Below, piece after piece: positions 52,264-61,618 of a stretch of DNA of 61,670 bases. A program made the translations under genes and the position numbers. Origin of the DNA: DASSKF01 sp035690725 (GTDB lineage Bacteria; Actinomycetota; Actinomycetes; Actinomycetales; Dermatophilaceae); NCBI GenBank assembly GCA_035690725.1, contig DASSKF010000133.1, positions 1 through 61,670 on the forward strand, written 5' to 3'. The notes below the pieces were generated by a model, which saw only the letters and a list, made by a program, of their open reading frames with translations, did not search any database and was not told where the DNA came from. The first letter of the stretch is position 1. Each line of letters starts with the position of its first letter.

Positions 52264-53075
52264 CGCGGAGTCCTCGCCGGCAGGTGCGCGTGGACGAACG
52301 CCAGCACGTCGTCCAGCACCTCGTCCTTGGTGGTCTCGTTGAAGATCTCGTGGCGGGCCCCCGGGTAGGACGTCGCCTGAGCGCGCTTCCCCGCCAGCGT
52401 CTCCCAGCCCTCGGCGCTGCCCGCACGAGGCACCAGCTGGTCCTCCTCGCCGTGCAGCCACAGCACCGGGGTGGACTCGACGGAGCCGGCGCGGGTGATG
52501 CTCGTGAGGCAGGCGTCCAGCGCCTCGAGGGTGGGCCGCCTGAAGGGGCCGTGCCAGACGAGCGGGTCGGCGACGTAGCTCTCCCCCACGCTCGGGTCCC
52601 GGGACAGGATGGCCGGGTCGATCGGCGTGTCCGGGATCTCGTCGAGGGCGAGCAGCTGGGTGACCGTGTCCCAGCGGCCGATGACGGGCCCGGACAGGAC
52701 CGCGCAGGCCAGGCGCGCGCCGTACCGCTGGGCGTAGCGGGCGGCGATCACCCCGCCCATGGAGTGCCCGATCAGCACCACCGGGAGCCCCGGGTTCCGG
52801 TGACGAGCGTGCTCCTCCAGTCCGTGGAAGTCCTCCACCACCGGCTCGAAGTCCTCGATGAGGACCCGTTCGCCCTCGCTGCGGCCGTGGCCGACGTGGT
52901 CCAGCCCATGGACGGCCGCCCCGTCGGCGGTCAGCCGCCCGGCCACCCAGCCGTAGCGGCCGATGTGCTCGCCGTACCCGTGGCAGAGCAGGGCGACGTA
53001 GGACGGTGGGCCGTCCGGGAGCCATTCCTGCGCGTGCAGGCTGCCCCCGTGGCCGGTCAGCTCGAAGTCCGTCAC
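52260..53075 (-). CDS. alpha/beta hydrolase, monoacylglycerol lipase-like
   Basis: A 271-aa lysophospholipase/monoglyceride lipase-type enzyme. The nucleophile is in VVLIGHSMGGVIAAR near residue 107, with Asp in LWLHGEEDQLVP and His in YPGARHEIFNE completing the triad. GTG 53075 is selected over GTG 53084 because TAGCGT lies 7 nt before it. Confidence 0.9.
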   Translation of the reverse strand: MTDFELTGHGGSLHAQEWLPDGPPSYVALLCHGYGEHIGRYGWVAGRLTADGAAVHGLDHVGHGRSEGERVLIEDFEPVVEDFHGLEEHARHRNPGLPVVLIGHSMGGVIAARYAQRYGARLACAVLSGPVIGRWDTVTQLLALDEIPDTPIDPAILSRDPSVGESYVADPLVWHGPFRRPTLEALDACLTSITRAGSVESTPVLWLHGEEDQLVPRAGSAEGWETLAGKRAQATSYPGARHEIFNETTKDEVLDDVLAFVHAHLPARTPR

Positions 53076-53082
53076 GGCCGCC

Positions 53083-53088
53083 ACGCTA
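53083..53088 (-). promoter_or_regulatory. -10 box (TAGCGT) of the lipase gene
   Basis: Read leftward, TAGCGT is 7 nt before GTG 53075 and overlaps the stop of the upstream amidohydrolase gene. Confidence 0.5.
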
Positions 53089-54030
53089 CCTGTCCTCCTC
53101 TGAGAGGTTCAGCAGCCGAGCGCCGTTGTGCCAGAGAACCTTCCGCACCCACTCGTCGCCCAGGCCCAGACGAGCCAGCGCCTCCAGCTGGTGGGCGTAG
53201 GGGTAGGGGATGTTCGGGAAGTCGGTGCCGAGCAGGATCCGGTCCACCAGCACCGGCAAACGCTCCACGTAGTCGTCCGGCATCGGGGCGAACGCGTTGG
53301 TGAAGTCGGTGCCGACCATCGTCGTGTCGAGGTGGACGTTCGCGAACTCCTCAGCCAGGTCGGCGAACTCGTGGTACTCGGGCATGCCCATGTGGGCGAT
53401 CACCAGCGGGAGGGCCGGGAACCGCTCGAGCACCCGGCGGACCGGCCCGGGACCGGTGTCCTTGCCGGGCAGTGGCCCGGAACCGGCGTGGATCACGGTG
53501 GGCACCACGCTCGCCTCGAGCTGGCTCCACACCTTGTCCAGCCTCGGGTCGTCGGGGGCGAAGCCGCCCACCTGCACGTGCACCTTGAACAGCCGCGCGC
53601 CCTCGTGCAGCGCGCGGGCCACGTAGTCCGCCGCCTCCGGCTCCGGGTAGAAGGTCGCGCAGTGCACTGCGTCCGGCACGCGCCATGCGAACGCGGTCCC
53701 CCACTCGTTCAGCCAGGCGGCCATGCCCGGCTTGTGCGCGTAGGTGAGGGCCGGGATCGCCCGGACCCCGAAGCCCCGCAACAGCTCCACGCGCTCGGCC
53801 TCGGGCAACTGGTAGTGGATCGGCCACGCCCGGCCGTAGTTGGCCTCCGCCCGCTCGAAGTAGCGCCACACCTTGCGCAGCATCGGGTCGGGCAGGAAGT
53901 GCACGTGCACGTCGGCGAGCCCGGGCAACCCGAGTCGCTCCAGGTATGCCGGGACCTCGCTGTCGATGCGCGGGCCGGCGGTCGTCTCCCGACGGTCAGG
54001 GAACGAACCGGGATGCTGGCGGGACGGCAT
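53086..54030 (-). CDS. amidohydrolase-family protein
   Basis: A 314-aa metal-dependent hydrolase of the amidohydrolase 2 type (TIM barrel). It keeps ADVHVHFLP near residue 40 (HxH), the PTVIHAGSGPLPG histidine near 182, VIAHMGMPEY near 213 and the terminal ILLGTDFPNIPY. Related enzymes decarboxylate or hydrolyse aromatic acids and lactones. ATG 54030 or GTG 54039 may be the start. Confidence 0.86.
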   Translation of the reverse strand: MPSRQHPGSFPDRRETTAGPRIDSEVPAYLERLGLPGLADVHVHFLPDPMLRKVWRYFERAEANYGRAWPIHYQLPEAERVELLRGFGVRAIPALTYAHKPGMAAWLNEWGTAFAWRVPDAVHCATFYPEPEAADYVARALHEGARLFKVHVQVGGFAPDDPRLDKVWSQLEASVVPTVIHAGSGPLPGKDTGPGPVRRVLERFPALPLVIAHMGMPEYHEFADLAEEFANVHLDTTMVGTDFTNAFAPMPDDYVERLPVLVDRILLGTDFPNIPYPYAHQLEALARLGLGDEWVRKVLWHNGARLLNLSEEDR

Positions 54031-54070
54031 ACCCGTCACTGTGCCAGCCCTTCGCTACGGTGGGGAGGCG

Positions 54071-54829
54071 ATGTCCCACCGCTCTCCCACGCCCGCTCCC
54101 GCCTCACCCCCGGCTGCCGGGGCGGTCGAGCGTCCGACCCGGGTCTGGTACGCGTCCTACGGATCCAACCTGCACCGGGAGCGCTTCCTGACCTACCTGT
54201 GCGGTGGTCGCCCCCCGGGCGCGTCCCGGACCTACCCCGGCTGCACGGACTGCACTCCCCCGGCGGCCGACGTCCCCGTTCGCTGGCCCGGCCGGCTGCA
54301 CTTCGCGACCCGCTCGCCGGTCTGGGGCGGCGGCATCGCCTTCGCCGACGCCCTCGGGGACGAGGACGCGCCGACCGGGACCGAGGTGCTCGGACGGGCC
54401 TACCTCATCACCGCTGAGCAGTTCGACCAGGTGGTGCACTTCGAGAACCAGGGCACGTGCGCGACCGACGCCGCCTGCACACCGCTGCTCGCGGCCGTCG
54501 CCCACGGCCGCTACGCCTGCGGGCCGGGTGCGTACGAGACGCTCTGGCACATCGGGGACCGCGCGGGCGTCCCGGTGGTGACGTTCACCGCACCCTTCAC
54601 GGCGGCCGACGCCGCCCGAGGCAGCCACGAGCTGGTGCGTGACGGCCGGCGGCAGCGGGTGCGGGCCTGCCGCCCCACCGCGCCCTACCTGCGGATGATC
54701 GGCCGTGGGCTGGCGGAGACCTTCGGCCTCGACGCCGGCCAGCAGGCCGACTACCTCCGGGCCGGCCAGGGCGCGCGGGACTGGGGGCGCGAGGCGCTCA
54801 TCGGCGTCCTTGCCGGCGGCACGTCCTGA
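54071..54829 (+). CDS. gamma-glutamylcyclotransferase-like protein
   Basis: A 252-aa protein whose RVWYASYGSNLHRERFLTYL (about residues 24-43) is the hallmark of the gamma-glutamylcyclotransferase (AIG2/GGCT) fold. The following GRAYLITAEQFDQVVHFEN suits it too. In actinobacteria these proteins are often misnamed histone deacetylases. The catalytic glutamate is not certain, so activity is open. TACGGT at 54056-54061 is a -10 candidate 9 nt upstream. Confidence 0.75.
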   Translation: MSHRSPTPAPASPPAAGAVERPTRVWYASYGSNLHRERFLTYLCGGRPPGASRTYPGCTDCTPPAADVPVRWPGRLHFATRSPVWGGGIAFADALGDEDAPTGTEVLGRAYLITAEQFDQVVHFENQGTCATDAACTPLLAAVAHGRYACGPGAYETLWHIGDRAGVPVVTFTAPFTAADAARGSHELVRDGRRQRVRACRPTAPYLRMIGRGLAETFGLDAGQQADYLRAGQGARDWGREALIGVLAGGTS

Positions 54830-54882
54830 CCGTGGCGACACGGCTCCGGGGAACGGCGTCCGGCAGCAGCACCCCGGACGGA

Positions 54883-54917
54883 GCTGTGGGTGCCGAGGAG
54901 ACCTCGACACCCACAGC
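54883..54917. terminator. strong two-part hairpin
   Basis: GCTGTGGGTG (54883-54892) pairs with CACCCACAGC (54908-54917), continued inside by CGAGG/CCTCG with a 3-nt loop and a single mismatch. It may end the GGCT gene on the plus strand and the small leftward unit on the minus strand. Confidence 0.65.
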
Positions 54918-54931
54918 GACAGACAACTCCA

Positions 54932-54955
54932 GTCACGGACCCTCCGGTTCGTGAC
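54932..54955. repeat. 10-bp hairpin with 4-nt loop
   Basis: GTCACGGACC (54932-54941) and GGTTCGTGAC (54946-54955) pair throughout with one G-T pair. It overlaps the end of the 14-codon reading frame at 54933-54977. Confidence 0.6.
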
Positions 54956-54977
54956 GCGATCGGTTTGGTCTCCTCAT
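54933..54977 (-). CDS. possible 14-residue peptide
   Basis: A tiny reading frame, MRRPNRSRHEPEGP, preceded by GGAGG (54983-54987) at 5 nt and by TTGCCG-N17-TACCGT. No other gene follows on this strand before the hairpin at 54883-54917. It could be a leader peptide, a small basic protein or chance within a small RNA gene. Confidence 0.35.
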   Translation of the reverse strand: MRRPNRSRHEPEGP

Positions 54978-55013
54978 GCAGACCTCCAATCGTCGACCTG
55001 TCGTGGTCCTTCG

Positions 55014-55042
55014 ACGGTAGCCCCTGGCAGGGGGGACGGCAA
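55014..55042 (-). promoter_or_regulatory. promoter of the small leftward unit
   Basis: Read leftward, TTGCCG (55042-55037), 17 nt and TACCGT (55019-55014). Transcription would begin near 55007, about 30 nt before the ATG at 54977. Confidence 0.45.
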
Positions 55043-55065
55043 GGGTCCGCGATGGGGGTCGCCCG

Positions 55066-55071
55066 TAGCCT
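55066..55071 (+). promoter_or_regulatory. -10 box (TAGCCT) of the AbrB-family gene
   Basis: TAGCCT ends 6 nt before GTG 55078. This makes the GTG at 55078 more likely than the in-frame GTG at 55072. Confidence 0.5.
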
Positions 55072-55077
55072 GTGCGC

Positions 55078-56172
55078 GTGCCCGCAGCCTCCCTCCCTGA
55101 CTCCGTGCGGGCCTGGGCGGTCACGGCCGCCGCGACCGCGGCGTGGTGGGGCGCGTTCCGCCTGCCCGGTCTCCCCTCGCCGGTCCTGTTCGGCGCCCTC
55201 CTCGGCGGTATGACGTCCGCCCTCACCCTGCCGACCCCGCCCCGCCTGCCGGCGCCCGCGTTCACCGTCGGGCAGGCGCTCGTGGGCGCGACCATCGGCG
55301 GGCTGGTCACCCTGTCGACCCTGCGGGGTGCCCTCTCGGACGCCCTGCCGATCGTGGTCGTCACCGTGGCCACGCTGCTGCTCAGCGTGCTGGCCGGCCA
55401 GCTGTTGCGACGGTACGGGCGGGTGAGCGCCACGACCGGCACCTTCGCGCTCGTCGCGGGGGGCGCCTCCGGGATGACGGCGATCGCCCAGGAGCTGGGT
55501 GCCGACGAACGGGTGGTCACCGTCGTGCAGTACCTGCGGGTCCTGCTGGTCCTGCTCGCGATGCCGCTGGTCACGGCCACGGTCTTCCACCCCGCCTCGC
55601 ACGGGGGCAGCTCGGGCGCCACGGGGCCGAGCGCCGGCTGGGCCGCGGGGGCGGTGTTCACCCTGCTCGCCGTCGTCGTCGGCGTGCCCGTGGCCAAGGT
55701 CGCCCGCGTGCCGGCCGGCTCCCTGCTGGGTCCACTGGTCGTGGCCGTCCTGCTGGCGGTGACGGGCGTGTTCGGCGTCGCGGTCACGGTGCCGAGTGCG
55801 CTGGAGGACCTCGGCTACCTGCTCATCGGGCTGCAGGTCGGCCTGCGCTTCACCCGGGAGAGCCTGCGCAGCATCGCCCGGCTGCTCCCGCTCGCCCTCG
55901 GCCTCATCCTCGCCCTCATCGCGGCGTGCGCCGGCCTCGGCTGGGCCCTCTCCCGGACAGCCCGGGTCACCCCACTCGACGCCTACCTCGCCACCACTCC
56001 CGGTGGGCTGTACGCGGTGCTGGCGACGGCCGTCGACAGCGGGTCCGACGTCACCTTCGTCCTCGCCACCCAGGTGGTGCGCCTGCTCGTGATGCTGTTG
56101 GCGGCACCGCTGCTGGCCCAGGTGCTGCGCCGGGTGCGCCCCAGCCCGAGGGGTGTCCGGGAAGCGGACTGA
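55078..56172 (+). CDS. AbrB-family membrane protein
   Basis: A 364-aa membrane protein with about ten helices in two similar halves, which fits the AbrB/ammonia monooxygenase-like duplication family (PF05145). GLPSPVLFGALLGGMTSALT and GRVSATTGTFALVAGGASGM mark the first half; TPLDAYLATTPGGLYAVLAT marks the second. Despite the name it is not a DNA-binding AbrB regulator; its role is unknown. Confidence 0.82.
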   Translation: MPAASLPDSVRAWAVTAAATAAWWGAFRLPGLPSPVLFGALLGGMTSALTLPTPPRLPAPAFTVGQALVGATIGGLVTLSTLRGALSDALPIVVVTVATLLLSVLAGQLLRRYGRVSATTGTFALVAGGASGMTAIAQELGADERVVTVVQYLRVLLVLLAMPLVTATVFHPASHGGSSGATGPSAGWAAGAVFTLLAVVVGVPVAKVARVPAGSLLGPLVVAVLLAVTGVFGVAVTVPSALEDLGYLLIGLQVGLRFTRESLRSIARLLPLALGLILALIAACAGLGWALSRTARVTPLDAYLATTPGGLYAVLATAVDSGSDVTFVLATQVVRLLVMLLAAPLLAQVLRRVRPSPRGVREAD

Positions 56173-56247
56173 GTACCGGTACTCAATTCCTGACCGGCGG
56201 GGCGCCGACGGCACCGCCGTGGCCGCCGCGTGTGCCACGCTCCTCAC

Positions 56248-57639
56248 ATGACCGACCTGCGGCAGGCGCCGACCGCCGATCCGGGCGCCGGGGACAGCAG
56301 CCGCCACCGACGGTCCTGGTACTTCTACGACTGGGCCAACTCGGCGTACGTGACCACCACGTCGACGGTGCTCTTCTCGCCGTACCTCACCGCGGTCGCG
56401 ACGCGCGCGGCGTGTCCTGGCCTGCCCGACGGCGCCGAGTGCCACACCCCGCTGCACGTGCTCGGCATACCGGTCGCCGCCGGATCCCTGGCGCCCTACA
56501 CGATCACCGTCTCCACGATCATCTCGGCGATCGTGCTCATCTTCATCGGCGCCGTCGCCGACCGGTCGCCCCGACCGACCTGGCTGCTGGGCGGCTTCGC
56601 CTGGGTCGGCGCGGTCGCCGCGGCCCTCATGTTCTTCGTCGCCGGCACCCGCTGGCAGCTCGGGGTCGTGCTGCTCATCGTGGCCAACCTGTGCCTCGGC
56701 GCCTCACTGATCGTCTACGACGCACTGCTGATCCGGATCTCGCCGCCGGACGACCGGGACCGGGTGTCCAGCCGGGGCTGGGCCCTCGGCTACCTCGGCG
56801 GCGGGCTGCTGCTCGCGCTCAACCTCGGGCTGCTGAGCGCCTACGAGCAGGTCGGGCTGTCGTACGAGACCGCGATCCGGGTGAGCCTGCTGTCGGCCGG
56901 GATCTGGTGGTTCGGCTTCACCCTCGTCCCGGTGCTCGGCCTGCGCGACCTGCGCGGGACGACGGCCACTCCCGTTGACCGGCAGGCCGGTGTCGTCGGG
57001 GGCAGCCTGAAGCAGCTCGCGTCCACGTTCCGTGAGCTGCGGCTCTACCCGCAGACCCTGCTGTTCCTGCTCGCCTACCTGTTCTTCAACGACGGGATCC
57101 AGACGGTCATCGGGTCCTCCAGCCTCTACGGCAAGCAGGAGCTGGGGTTCAGCGACAGCCAGCTGATCATCACCATCCTGCTGGTGCAGTTCGTCGCCTT
57201 CGGCGGCGCCGTGCTGTTCGGCCGGCTCGCCGGGCGCTTCGGCGCTTGGCGCGTGGTGCTCTGGAGCCTCGGGCTGTGGACCCTGGTGGTCGCCCTCGCC
57301 TTCTTCGTCCCTGCCGGCGCGTTCACGCTCTGGCTGGGCCTCGCCGTGCTCATCGGCGTGGTCCTGGGCGGCAGCCAGGCCCTGTCCCGGTCGCTCTACA
57401 GCCAGCTGGTCCCCCGCGGGCGCGAGTCGGAGTTCTTCAGCCTCTACCAGGCGATGGAGCGGGGCACGAGCTGGTTCGGCACCCTGCTGTTCGGGTTGGT
57501 CTACCAGTTCGGCCACTCCTACCGGTGGTCGATCGTGGCGCTGGTGGTCTTCTTCGCCCTCGGCGGCCTGCTGCTGTCGCGCGTGCGCATGCGCGAGGGC
57601 ATCGTCGCCGCCGGCAACACCGTGCCGGCGGTCGTCTGA
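56248..57639 (+). CDS. MFS transporter, UMF1/Atg22-like
   Basis: A 463-aa protein with about twelve helices. The N-terminal RSWYFYDWANSAYVTTTSTV is the mark of the UMF1 (vacuole effluxer Atg22-like) family, and later GYLGGGLLLALNLGLLS and GSQALSRSLYSQLVPRGRES agree. Bacterial members are thought to export amino acids or other small molecules; substrate unknown. ATG 56248 is preceded by CACGCT at the leaderless distance. Confidence 0.88.
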   Translation: MTDLRQAPTADPGAGDSSRHRRSWYFYDWANSAYVTTTSTVLFSPYLTAVATRAACPGLPDGAECHTPLHVLGIPVAAGSLAPYTITVSTIISAIVLIFIGAVADRSPRPTWLLGGFAWVGAVAAALMFFVAGTRWQLGVVLLIVANLCLGASLIVYDALLIRISPPDDRDRVSSRGWALGYLGGGLLLALNLGLLSAYEQVGLSYETAIRVSLLSAGIWWFGFTLVPVLGLRDLRGTTATPVDRQAGVVGGSLKQLASTFRELRLYPQTLLFLLAYLFFNDGIQTVIGSSSLYGKQELGFSDSQLIITILLVQFVAFGGAVLFGRLAGRFGAWRVVLWSLGLWTLVVALAFFVPAGAFTLWLGLAVLIGVVLGGSQALSRSLYSQLVPRGRESEFFSLYQAMERGTSWFGTLLFGLVYQFGHSYRWSIVALVVFFALGGLLLSRVRMREGIVAAGNTVPAVV

Positions 57640-57778
57640 CCCCTGCCCGGCACTGTCCGGCAGCACGCCCCGATGCTGGGAGCAGGCTGTGGACAGGCTG
57701 GGTGGATGCCGCCATTACACCCGTTCGGCGCGTCGATGGTGTGATCCCCGTAACACTTGGGTACATCTTTGCCAGATC

Positions 57779-57804
57779 GGAACATCGGCCCCCCACGCGT
57801 CGTT
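57779..57804 (+). promoter_or_regulatory. SigR-type promoter candidate of rbpA
   Basis: GGAAC (57779-57783), 18 nt and GTT (57802-57804) fit the GGAAT-N18-GTT consensus of thiol-stress sigma factors of the SigR/SigH group. In Streptomyces rbpA belongs to the SigR regulon. It leaves a 60-70 nt leader before ATG 57875. Confidence 0.6.
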
Positions 57805-57874
57805 GTGCGGGGTGAGAGCCCGGGCAGGGAGGCCTGCCGGGGTGTCGCCCGGGGCGGAAGGCAAGGAGACCACC

Positions 57875-58234
57875 ATGGCAGAACGTTCACTTCGCGGAAC
57901 CAACCTCAGCATGCTGTCGATGGAGAGCGACGAGAACGTCGTCTTCTCCGAGCGGCGCATCTCGCGCTACCAGTGCTCCGAGGGCCACATCAGCGAGCTC
58001 CCCTTCTCGGTCGAGGCCGACGTGCCACCGCTCTGGGAGTGCCGGTGCGGCCGCGAGGCCAAGCTGATCGACGGCCCGGAGCCGGAGCGCAAGGCGACCA
58101 AGCCGGTCCGCACCCACTGGGACATGCTGCTCGAGCGCCGGTCCATCCCCGAGCTCGAGGAACTGCTCGAGGAGCGCCTGACGCTGCTTCGCGAGTCCCG
58201 CGGCGAGAAGCCGCGCGGCAAGCGCACCGCCTGA
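57875..58234 (+). CDS. rbpA: RNA polymerase-binding protein RbpA
   Basis: A 119-aa actinobacterial protein that binds the principal sigma factor and RNA polymerase and stabilises open complexes. The core domain holds YQCSEGHISELPFSVEAD with a zinc-type CxxxH...CxC arrangement (CRCGREAKL), then the basic linker and the sigma-interacting C-terminal helix (HWDMLLERRSIPELEELLEE). AAGGAG (57863-57868) is 6 nt before the ATG. Neighbouring ppm and fxsA are as in mycobacteria (Rv2050 region). Confidence 0.96.
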   Translation: MAERSLRGTNLSMLSMESDENVVFSERRISRYQCSEGHISELPFSVEADVPPLWECRCGREAKLIDGPEPERKATKPVRTHWDMLLERRSIPELEELLEERLTLLRESRGEKPRGKRTA

Positions 58235-58260
58235 GCGGCTGCCGCTCGACGGCGCCACCC

Positions 58261-58302
58261 GCGGCCCCCGTTCTGGTTTTCCCCTCCCGGAGCGGGGGCC
58301 GC
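58261..58302. terminator. bidirectional terminator between rbpA and fxsA
   Basis: GCGGCCCCCG (58261-58270) and CGGGGGCCGC (58293-58302) form a 10-bp stem around a 22-nt loop that carries TTTTCCCC. The flanking genes converge. Confidence 0.75.
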
Positions 58303-58343
58303 CTCATGCCAGGCTGGAGGGTGCCCGGCCAGAGGGTGGTCGG

Positions 58344-58834
58344 CTACAGGGTGTCGCCCCGGATGATGCCGGTGCGCCGCCACAGCTGCCGCTCGACGGA
58401 GGCCTGCAGCCAGCGCCGGGTGAGCGGCCGGGTGAACGGCAGGATGAGGAACAGCCCGACGGCGTCGGTCACGAAGCCCGGCGCCAGCAGCAGGGTGCCG
58501 CCGATGAGCACCAGGGCCGCATCGGCCAGCTCGCGGGCCGGCATCTGCCCGGTCGCCAGCGCCTCCCGCAGCGCGGCCCAGGTGCGTGCCCCCTCCCTCC
58601 TGACGAGGTAGGCACCGACCAGCGACCAGAAGAGCAGGAGCAGGAACGTCCACCAGCCGCCGATGGCCTGGCCGATCGCGATGATGACGACGATCTCCAC
58701 CAGCGGCACCACGAGCAGCGCCGCGAAGACGTAGCGCACCCAGCGCGGTCGGCGGCGACGCGGCCCCGGGGGCGGTCCACCCGGCGGCCACCCGGCCTGC
58801 CCGCCCTGCCCCCCGGGCCCCGGGCCGTGGGGTT

Positions 58835-58856
<22 letters not shown>
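58344..58856 (-). CDS. fxsA: FxsA family membrane protein
   Basis: A 170-aa protein. After a proline- and glycine-rich N terminus (about 1-40) it has the FxsA core with about three helices (VRYVFAALLVVPLVEIVVII; GGTLLLAPGFVTDAVGLFLI). FxsA of Escherichia coli influences phage T7 exclusion by the F plasmid; its actinobacterial role is unknown. GTG 58856 lies inside the ppm gene end; upstream codons in the frame are within ppm. Confidence 0.85.
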
Positions 58857-59646
<790 letters not shown>

Positions 59647-59650
<4 letters not shown>

Positions 59651-61251
59651 GCGGACCGATCACCTCTCGTGCGTCGCGGACGACCGTTCCGCACCAGCCT
59701 ATCCGTGCGGCCGTGGGCCAGGGCGAGCAGGACGAGCAGGGCCCCGAGCAGGGAGGCCGCCGCCTCCGGCCAGGGCCCGAGCCGGTCGGCCACGGTGAGC
59801 TCGGTGCGCAGCGGCAGCGTGCCGGAGAGCACCGCGGAGGTGAACAGCGAGGAGCGTTGGTGCGCCTGCCCGTCGGGCGTGATGAGTGCACTGACGCCGA
59901 CGGTCGAGATGTGCACGACCGACCGGCCGTGGGCGATCGCCTCGATCCGGGAGATCGCCAGCTGCTGCTCGGACTCGTCGGTGTAGCCGAAGGTGGCGTT
60001 GTTCGTCTGCACCAGGAGCAGGTTCGCGCCGGCCTCGACGACGTCGCGCACGAGCGGGCCGTAAGCGATCTCGAAGCAGATCACCGGGCCCGCCTTGATC
60101 GGTGTGCCCGAGCGCGAGGGCACCTCGAACACGCCGACGTGCTTCCCGGCGGTGAACGGCCGGCGCACCAGGTCCACCTTGTCGGTGAAGATCCGGAAGA
60201 ACGACTTGTACGGGATGTACTCGGCGAACGGCACCGGGTGCCGCTTGACGTAGCGGTCGGTGAGCCCCTCGCCGGGGCGGTAGAGCAGGCTCGCGTTGCG
60301 CACGTACCGCCCGGGGCCCTCGAGCACCGCCCCCACGACCACCGGCGCGTGGACGTCCTGCACCGCCTCGTGGATCTCCGCGGCTGCGTCCGGGTTGCGC
60401 AGCGGGTCGATGTCGGAGGAGTTCTCCGGCCACACCACCAGGTCCGGCTGCGGCAGCGAGCCCTGCCTGACGGAGCGGGCCGCCGCCTGGGTCACCGACG
60501 CGTGGTTGTCCAGCACCGCCCGGCGCTGGGCGTTGAAGTCCAGGCCGGCCCGGGGCACGTTGCCCTGGATCCCCATCACTCGCGCCTCGGGGCCGTCGGT
60601 CGGCAGCGTGATCAGTGCCGGGGCGAGGACGAGCACCACGGCGACCAGCAGTCCGGGCAGGGCTGCCCACGGCCGCCACGACCGTATGCCGAGTGCGTGC
60701 GGCGCCTGCCCCTGCTGCCGGTGGGTGCGCGCGACCGCCGCCGCGGCGACTCCACCGACGAGGGCGACGGCGAAGGTGACGCCGGGAGCGCCGGCCCAGG
60801 CCGCCAGGTGTGCCAACGGGGAGTCCGCCTGGCTGAATCCGAGGCGGGCCCAAGGGAACCCGCCGAACGGGACCCGAGCGCGCAACCACTCCTCCCCCAC
60901 CCACAGCAGGGCGACCGCCACCGGGCGGACCCGGTCCCGGCCACCGAGGGAGGGGGCGCCCTGGACGAGCGCGCAGGCGAGCCCCAGCAGGGCGACATAC
61001 AGCGACTCGAACAGCGCGAGGGCGAGCCAGGGCAGGTTGCCGACGTAGACGCCGCTCCAGTGGAGCAGCGGCAGGAAGCAGGCCGCCCCGCTCAGGAAGC
61101 CCAGGCCGAGTCCCTGCCAGGGCCGGGCGCCGCGTGTGGCGAGGGCGAGCAGGGCCACACCGACGATCGCCAGCGGCCACAGGTCGAAGGAGGGGAACGC
61201 GAGCCAGATCGCGACGCCGGAGAGCACGGCGAGCAACGATCGGGGCAGCAC
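59647..61251 (-). CDS. lnt: apolipoprotein N-acyltransferase
   Basis: A 534-aa membrane enzyme that adds a third acyl chain to lipoproteins. About eight N-terminal helices are followed by a nitrilase-like periplasmic domain with the catalytic Glu in VPFAEYIPYKSFF, a Lys nearby in IKAGPVICFEIAYG, and the nucleophile Cys in that same segment. The second GTG (61251) is chosen because TAACCT lies 6 nt before it; GTG 61254 is the alternative. The neighbour ppm completes the Rv2051c-like pair. Confidence 0.93.
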
Positions 61252-61257
61252 CACGCA

Positions 61258-61263
61258 AGGTTA
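61258..61263 (-). promoter_or_regulatory. -10 box (TAACCT) of lnt
   Basis: Read leftward, TAACCT lies 6 nt before GTG 61251, suggesting a leaderless lnt-ppm transcript. Confidence 0.55.
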
Positions 61264-61549
61264 GGCCACGCACGTGGGCGCCCGGACGGCCACCGGCCCC
61301 GGCGCAGCGACAGGGCCCGCGGCGCCGTTGGGTCCAACCCTGGGCCGACCGGGTGCCGGCACACGGCTGTTGTCTACTGAGCGTGCGGGCCCTGCCGTTG
61401 CCCGTCTCCGCCAACTCGGCGGACGACACGGGAGCAGCCCCGGCGGATCTGGCTGCACGGCGGCTGCGCGCGCAAGCCGCCCTGGATCCCGGGCCCACAC
61501 CCGCCAGGTCCACGAGGATGCCGGGGAGCCGTGACGGACAACGGGCTCG

Positions 61550-61577
61550 AACTTACCCGGCAGCGCTGCCCTGTCAA
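61550..61577 (-). promoter_or_regulatory. strong sigma70-type promoter reading toward lnt
   Basis: Read leftward, TTGACA (61577-61572), 16 nt and TAAGTT (61555-61550). The -35 is a perfect consensus. The next 285 nt, 61264-61549, contain no convincing gene, so the transcript is either a long lnt leader or an unknown RNA. Confidence 0.6.
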
Positions 61578-61584
61578 CCGGCGC

Positions 61585-61618
61585 CTGACCTGCACAAACG
61601 CACAAAGCCGCAGGTCAG
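61585..61618. repeat. 9-bp inverted repeat at right end
   Basis: CTGACCTGC (61585-61593) and its perfect complement (61610-61618) enclose a 16-nt, A-rich loop. It lies just upstream of the -35 above and could be an operator or a terminator for a gene beyond the window. Confidence 0.45.
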
